From assembly GCA_014904985.1 (NCBI GenBank), contig MU128951.1, positions 38,390 through 102,389 of the forward strand: DNA of 64,000 bases, given 5' to 3'. The notes beneath the pieces were generated by a model, which saw only the letters and a list, made by a program, of their open reading frames with translations, did no database searches and was not told where the DNA came from. Within the stretch, counting starts at the first letter, position 1. Each line of letters begins with the position of its first letter. This document shows, piece after piece, positions 61,301-64,000 of the stretch. The position numbers and the translations under genes are program-made. Source of the stretch: Hydnum rufescens UP504. Lineage: Eukaryota > Basidiomycota > Agaricomycetes > Cantharellales > Hydnaceae.

Positions 61301-63852
61301 CCTGGTCCTACTTGGGACAGACCGCCTGGAAGTCTCCTTTGGCATCCTTCGCACAATGATTGGTAACGACTGTAATGCCGATGTTCTTCAGTTATCCTCC
61401 CGACTCTCCAATGTTACAGAGTGTGCCACTATCCTTGCCGAACATCCTGAGTGGGATCGCTCACCTCGGCGTCTGCATCTGAAACCTATCACTAGCCCTG
61501 ATACTGTCACACAGAAATCAGACCATATCAATCCTGCATCATGGTTGGGCGATGTTAATGTGAAAGAGGTTGTTCTAGCCACATGCTGGAAACTGGGGCG
61601 AATTAATGCCGAAAAAATCTGTCCTATCGCTAAGCAGCATCTCGAAGATCTTGAAGCCAATACCAACGTTGATATATTGCAACCGTTTGGCGACTTGATT
61701 ATCAAAGACGAAGCTAGCATAGCCAACGACGAAGATCACGAAGACCATGAAGATTCCAGTCCCACAGCTGGGGGGACTAGCTCTTCTGGCAACGATGCAG
61801 CTGATGTCGAGGACATTATCATCACGGAAGCAATAAATAGCCCTAACATTGTCAATGATGGGGCTGCTCCATGGCCAGCGAGGGCATCTCATTTCGAACC
61901 ATTCATTATTGTCGGAGGGAGCAAAGCCTACAAAGGTCGTCTACTCAATGCTTACATGAACACAAAGTCTGGATCAGCGGATCGCACGAGGCGAGTTGCA
62001 GGTGCCGGAAAATATGAAGAGAGCGCAAGCGCCGAGTTCCACGTGATCAAGGGTGATCCGGTCCTTGGAGAGCCCGCTCTTTTTGTCAATGATCCTGCCG
62101 TTACTGTGGTCCGATGTGCTGAATGTGTGTTCCTTGCTGTGATACAAGTCACCCAGATAACGGTGGACTCCCTCAATGCACCAAGTATCATTGAGTCGCT
62201 TCTGCATGATCGCAGAGTCTGTATACGCTTCCAGATCCTTTGCCTGCAGCAGACACAAGTCAGCATGGATGGTGACTGGAAGTGGACTGGAAATTACGAG
62301 ATGATTGGGCGGAAGACTGAAGGCAGATTCGTATATCCCATCAACCCCGAAATCCTTGTTGAGGAATCGAAAGCACTGTACCTTTTCTGTACTGACAATC
62401 TGCTCAGTATGGGTGCAATTCTCTTCAGCGCACTAACCCCTCACGCAATCCAAGTGCTTCCAGAAGTGAAAGAAACGGGTACATTCCCATATCGGACATC
62501 AGGTAAGTGTAGAGATCGGAATCAAATTAGACGCTTAGATGCTCAGTTTCTCTTGGGAACAGACAATCATGCATGCTTCATATGTGAGGCTGAGGGAACC
62601 GAGCGGAATGACATTGACAGTGCTGCTCTCACATGCACTAAGTGCAACCCTACCCTTAGACTTGACCAGAAGAAGGTTACGAAAATAATTGAACATTCCA
62701 GTACCCATATCCTCTTTGACCCAACGATTGCGCGGGAGGATGAGCCCTGTGGTTTTTGCCTTAGACCAGCACCTCAATGTCTCATTTACCTTGTTAGGGG
62801 TAGAGGTGCACACTCAGCACTTCGTGTGGATGTCATTCGCTCCCGTGGCTGCCCTGCTATAGGAAAATTTTCATACAAGAAAGCATCACAATCAACGGCT
62901 GGCTCGCCATGCTCAAATGTACCTTTGAAATGCCCCCGGTGCCCTGCCTCGGACCCTGCAATTTGGAGATACAATATACCAGCACACTTTGTGAAAGAGC
63001 ATGCCTCCGCTGATGCACAGGAATACCTTGGCCTCTCAACACTCTCATTGTCCGAAACCGACGGTATGCGAATTATCTGGAACAACCGTCGAAAGGTGGC
63101 ATCAGCACAGCGTGCCAAGCGGACAAAGAAAGTGAATGAGATGAAAATTTCAGAGTGCCACAGCACTAGATTGGCCCTTCAGTGCGTAATTCCCAATCTA
63201 TTTGAGCAATACTAATAGACCAAACCCTTGGGTAGACTGGACTCCAATCCAGCAGTGGCAGAACCACCCGAACTTGTGCCAATTTCGTCATCATCTCTAA
63301 ATCTGACTGAAGATGAGGTCATAAACGGATCCAAAACTCTCGGTTCTGACAGCGAATCATCCGACGATGAGTATATCAACCGAGAAAGTGATGAAGATGG
63401 GGATGACAGTGCGAGTGTGGAAGTTCCTATCCCAGATGCCATTGGTACGAATTTCCATATTATGTTCTGGAATTTCTCACTGCTATTCACATGTGTAGAT
63501 TACGATGAACCTGAGGATGGCAATGGGATGGACCTCACCCCCGGCTTCAATATCTCTCAACGCATGTCTCGATCGGGCCGACTCCGAAAGACTCGTACCT
63601 TTGGGGGACTTTCTGTCTGTCTATGTGGCTCTCATGTGATGGAAGAAGAAAAGCAGCCTGCGTCGCTCAGACCATCAATCAAGTGCCGAAACCAAGGGTG
63701 TGAAACTCAATGGGTATGTCTCTATCCCAAATTCTTGAACATAATCCGAGCTTATTATTGATTATTGGGTATACTAGTATCACTGTGACTGTGTAGACCT
63801 TGAAGCCCCCATAGACAGGTGGACATGTGCTGCTCATGATCAAGATCGGTGA
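58382..63852 (+). CDS. Giant transposase-like protein: zinc fingers, DDE/RNase H-fold core, C-terminal PHD-like finger
   Basis: Seven exons join in frame to 1,701 residues: 58382-58402, 58486-59159, 59218-60406, 60459-63181, 63236-63444, 63499-63713 and 63778-63852. The N-terminus has a zinc-finger-like CPRCHQMISC...H...C. The central core carries VLMVDEIKVEERPCWD (Asp codon 60239), CIASDGESRRG (Asp 60645) and LGTDRLEVSFGILRTM (Glu 61329), ordered like a DDE triad; a helical segment of about 220 residues separates the last two. The DxLExxFGxxR motif recalls P-element/THAP9-like transposases. The C-terminal part has CFICEAEG...CTKC, CPRCPAS...HFVKEH and a PHD-like CLCG...CRNQGCETQWYHCDC...WTC. 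From memory this family is widespread in Agaricomycetes (perhaps DUF6589); that label is unverified. The third exon needs an AAG acceptor at 59217. The gene is open throughout, so probably expressed or recently active. Confidence 0.75.
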
Positions 63853-64000
63853 CCAACTAAGCGCTGGAGGGTTGAATGACACTTGTATTAGGGTTGAAAA
63901 AAGATCTAAACACTAGATCATGTATTTAATGACTCTATATCCCCCTGGGAAATGATGTGAAAAAAAGGTCTTGGGTCCCGGGGAGGGGGGGGGGGGTACA
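63853..64000. other. 3' flank of giant gene ending in a G-run
   Basis: Non-coding and A-rich, ending in a run of 12 G at 63985-63996 followed by GTACA, similar to the G-run and GTAGA upstream of the gene. The window ends here, so no element end can be defined. Confidence 0.3.

Noticed and set aside
62503..62546. Canonical-looking GTAAGT...CAG intron in the giant gene
   Set aside because: Removing its 44 bases would shift the frame and hit a stop soon after, whereas the unspliced sequence stays open through the CFICEAEG motif.
58382..63852. Kyakuja-Dileera-Zisupton (KDZ) transposase identity for the giant protein
   Set aside because: The expected KDZ motifs are not visible; the DRLEVSFGILR motif and the interrupted core look more like P-element/THAP9-type or another DDE family.
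1..64000. tRNA, rRNA or riboswitch genes
   Set aside because: I saw no cloverleaf with proper A and B boxes, no ribosomal RNA sequence and no conserved riboswitch core, though short RNA genes could be missed by eye.

Overview
The window is nuclear DNA from a filamentous basidiomycete, most likely an Agaricomycete. Genes are split by many short GT-AG introns (about 45-90 bases), intergenic spaces are small, and the recognisable proteins are eukaryotic housekeeping proteins with fungal features (VTC4, ERV46, APC2, GTR2, TAN1, an AVT3-type transporter). The species cannot be named from the sequence alone. CDS coordinates for spliced genes give the full span from start to stop, introns included.

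1-21.6 kb is ordinary gene-dense euchromatin. In order: APC2 (minus, C-terminal half outside the window), ERV46 (minus), VTC4 (plus, sharing an 0.8 kb upstream region with ERV46 that holds three CACGTG boxes), GTR2 (plus), a broken protein-kinase-like gene (plus), a 71-bp palindromic MITE, TAN1 (minus), a Ser/Thr-rich single-pass membrane protein (minus), a small unknown gene (plus, divergent from the last), and an AVT3-like vacuolar amino-acid transporter (minus). VTC4, GTR2 and the transporter would all act at the vacuole, which suggests a shared nutrient-storage and TORC1 theme, but nothing shows that they are co-regulated.

21.6-58.2 kb is the remarkable part: a 36.6 kb head-to-tail array of about nine copies (plus one partial) of a unit of about 3.4 kb. 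Each unit carries on the minus strand a spliced gene of roughly 400 codons that I do not recognise. It has a helical N-terminal part followed by a region with a conserved FWIGSYNPDGSW-type motif and a C-terminal core of about 130 residues. The paralogues are nearly identical over long stretches but differ in small clusters of adjacent codons, with in-frame length changes, a pattern typical of diversifying recognition families. Units 7 and 8 look intact; most others carry frameshifts or stops. Three units share a hAT-type MITE. One unit is broken up by a Tc1/mariner-like MITE, a solo-LTR-like sequence and 3.3 kb of foreign DNA holding a dead aldehyde dehydrogenase gene. One partial unit shows dozens of single-base indels that look like uncorrected long-read error.

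58.2-64 kb holds a single very large spliced gene (about 1,700 codons, plus strand). It has N- and C-terminal zinc-binding motifs and an apparent DDE/RNase H-fold core, and probably belongs to a transposase-like family expanded in Agaricomycetes. The array stops abruptly just before it.
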